A program made the position numbers and the translations under genes. A stretch of DNA of 5,515 nucleotides, taken from assembly GCA_027310845.1 (NCBI GenBank), contig DAIDAB010000055.1, positions 5,253 to 10,767 on the forward strand, in the 5' to 3' direction. This document shows, in pieces, positions 4,579 to 5,515 of the stretch. Numbering within the stretch: position 1 is the first letter of the stretch; every line of letters begins with the position of its first letter. The DNA is from a bacterium. Its GTDB lineage: Archaea; Thermoproteota; Nitrososphaeria; Nitrososphaerales; CADDZS01. The notes under the pieces are model-generated. The model worked only from the letters and a program-made list of their open reading frames with translations. It ran no database searches and was not told where the DNA came from.

Positions 4579-5515
4579 ATGACGAATCTGCTCTCCTACA
4601 CAATCTATGAAATTTCTCGCAGGATTAGAAGCGGCGAGATTTCTCCCGTCAAGCTTACGGAAGAAACACTCAAGGAGATAGAGCGAGTAAATCCCTCTCT
4701 CAATGCTTTCATTACGATTCTTCACTCGCAAGCACTGAAAGATGCCGAACCCGCAGAGCGCCTGATCTCCGAGGGCAAATACATCGGCCCTCTCCAAGGT
4801 ATCCCAATTGCTGTCAAGGACAACATCTTCATTGAAAATGTAAGATGCACAGCAGGTTCGAAGATCCTTGAGAACCAAGTCGCGAGCTACGATGCGACGG
4901 TGATAGGAAAGATCAAGGCAGCCGGTTCTGTCATCATTGGAACTGCAAACCTGCACGAATTCGCGTCAGGAGTGACTAGCAACAACCCATTCTACGGAGC
5001 GGTAAGGAATCCATGGGATCTTGAGAGAATACCTGTGGGTTCAAGCGGAGGTTCGGCAGCTTCTGTCGCAGCTGGACTTGCTTTCGCCGCTCTAGGAACA
5101 GATACAAGCGGTTCAGTGAGAATTCCTGCGGCACTGTGCGGCGTCGTCGGGCTCAAGCCAACATTTGGGAGGATCAGCAAGTATGGCGTTATTCCTTTGA
5201 GCAGCTCGCTTGATCACGTCGGTGTGATTACAAGGAGTGTCATGGACGCTGCTTTTGTCCTGCAAACCATCTCGGGGTATGATGAACATGATCCCACAAC
5301 TGTTAAGGCAGATGTGCCTGATTACTCAATATCCCTTGAGGACACTGTTTCCGGTATGCGTGTAGGCGTCGTGTCAGAATATTTTCAGGACATCTTGAGC
5401 GATGAGGTGAGAGAGGCTTTCGATAAGTTTGTAGATCGATTGTCGAGTCTTGGAGCAGTGCCAGAGGAGATAACACTCGACGGGTTCAATACGGTTGAAT
5501 CTATCTGGTCAACGA
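4579..5515 (+). CDS. Amidase-signature family hydrolase, truncated by the window edge
   Basis: The first 312 residues are present; full-length family members usually have 450-500. The product is expected in the cytoplasm, where amidase-signature enzymes hydrolyse amide bonds by a Ser-cisSer-Lys triad. All three residues are visible: Lys80 in IAVKDN, cis-Ser155 in GSSGGSAA and nucleophile Ser179 in DTSGSVRIPA. The GVVGLKPTFGRISKYGV segment that follows is also typical. Glutamyl-tRNA amidotransferase subunit GatA belongs to the same family, but GatA usually has Gln in the motif SIRQPA where this protein has Ile (SVRIPA). No GatB or GatC is seen, so a general amidase is more likely. The deciding C-terminal substrate residues lie outside the window. 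The start ATG has no Shine-Dalgarno; TTTGAATA at 4553-4560 could be a weak TATA box for a leaderless transcript. Otherwise it may be read through from the permease gene 41 bases upstream. Confidence 0.93.
   Translation, partial: MTNLLSYTIYEISRRIRSGEISPVKLTEETLKEIERVNPSLNAFITILHSQALKDAEPAERLISEGKYIGPLQGIPIAVKDNIFIENVRCTAGSKILENQVASYDATVIGKIKAAGSVIIGTANLHEFASGVTSNNPFYGAVRNPWDLERIPVGSSGGSAASVAAGLAFAALGTDTSGSVRIPAALCGVVGLKPTFGRISKYGVIPLSSSLDHVGVITRSVMDAAFVLQTISGYDEHDPTTVKADVPDYSISLEDTVSGMRVGVVSEYFQDILSDEVREAFDKFVDRLSSLGAVPEEITLDGFNTVESIWST

Noticed and set aside
4534..4956. Minus-strand 140-codon frame opposite the amidase gene.
   Set aside because: It is a shadow of the amidase, whose catalytic motifs fix the plus strand as coding.
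4579..5515. Calling the amidase GatA of the tRNA amidotransferase.
   Set aside because: The nucleophile motif has Ile where GatA usually has Gln, no GatB or GatC is adjacent, and the diagnostic C-terminal half is outside the window.

Overview
The window looks archaeal, most likely a mesophilic member of the Thermoproteota such as a Nitrososphaeria relative. This is an inference from overall feel: compact single-domain ABC-2 genes, a TTG start, AGA/AGG-rich arginine codons, T-tract style ends and few clear Shine-Dalgarno sites. No rRNA, tRNA or marker gene is present to prove it. I see no CRISPR array, tRNA, integrase or insertion sequence.

The window falls into two halves. The left part (1 to about 1200) is ragged. 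A short plus-strand tail or small protein (to 121) converges on a minus-strand gene (821 down to 176) that is broken by one frameshift. This is followed by plus-strand coding remnants (891-1194) that also need a one-base correction in a G-run to read as one protein. None of these products is recognised. A small intact membrane protein gene (1237-1650) comes next, then about 400 bp without a convincing gene that holds T-tracts, a tandem 13-bp repeat, two inverted repeats and a possible promoter.

The right part (2062-5515) is clean and densely coding on the plus strand. An ABC ATPase is followed at 14-nt spacing by two paralogous six-helix ABC-2 permeases, the second also 14 nt behind the first. 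Together they encode a complete ABC-2 type exporter: one nucleotide-binding subunit, presumably acting as a dimer, under a heterodimer of permeases. The cargo cannot be read from the sequence. After 41 nt an amidase-signature hydrolase begins and runs off the right edge with its Lys-Ser-Ser catalytic triad intact.

The most notable points are the two local frameshifts at homopolymers in unrecognised genes while about 3.8 kb of neighbouring coding sequence is intact, the asparagine replacing the usual H-loop histidine in the ATPase, and a 9-bp-stem inverted repeat enclosing a TATA-like loop upstream of the transporter operon. Nothing here amounts to a demonstrably new system. The exporter is a conventional architecture with unknown substrate.
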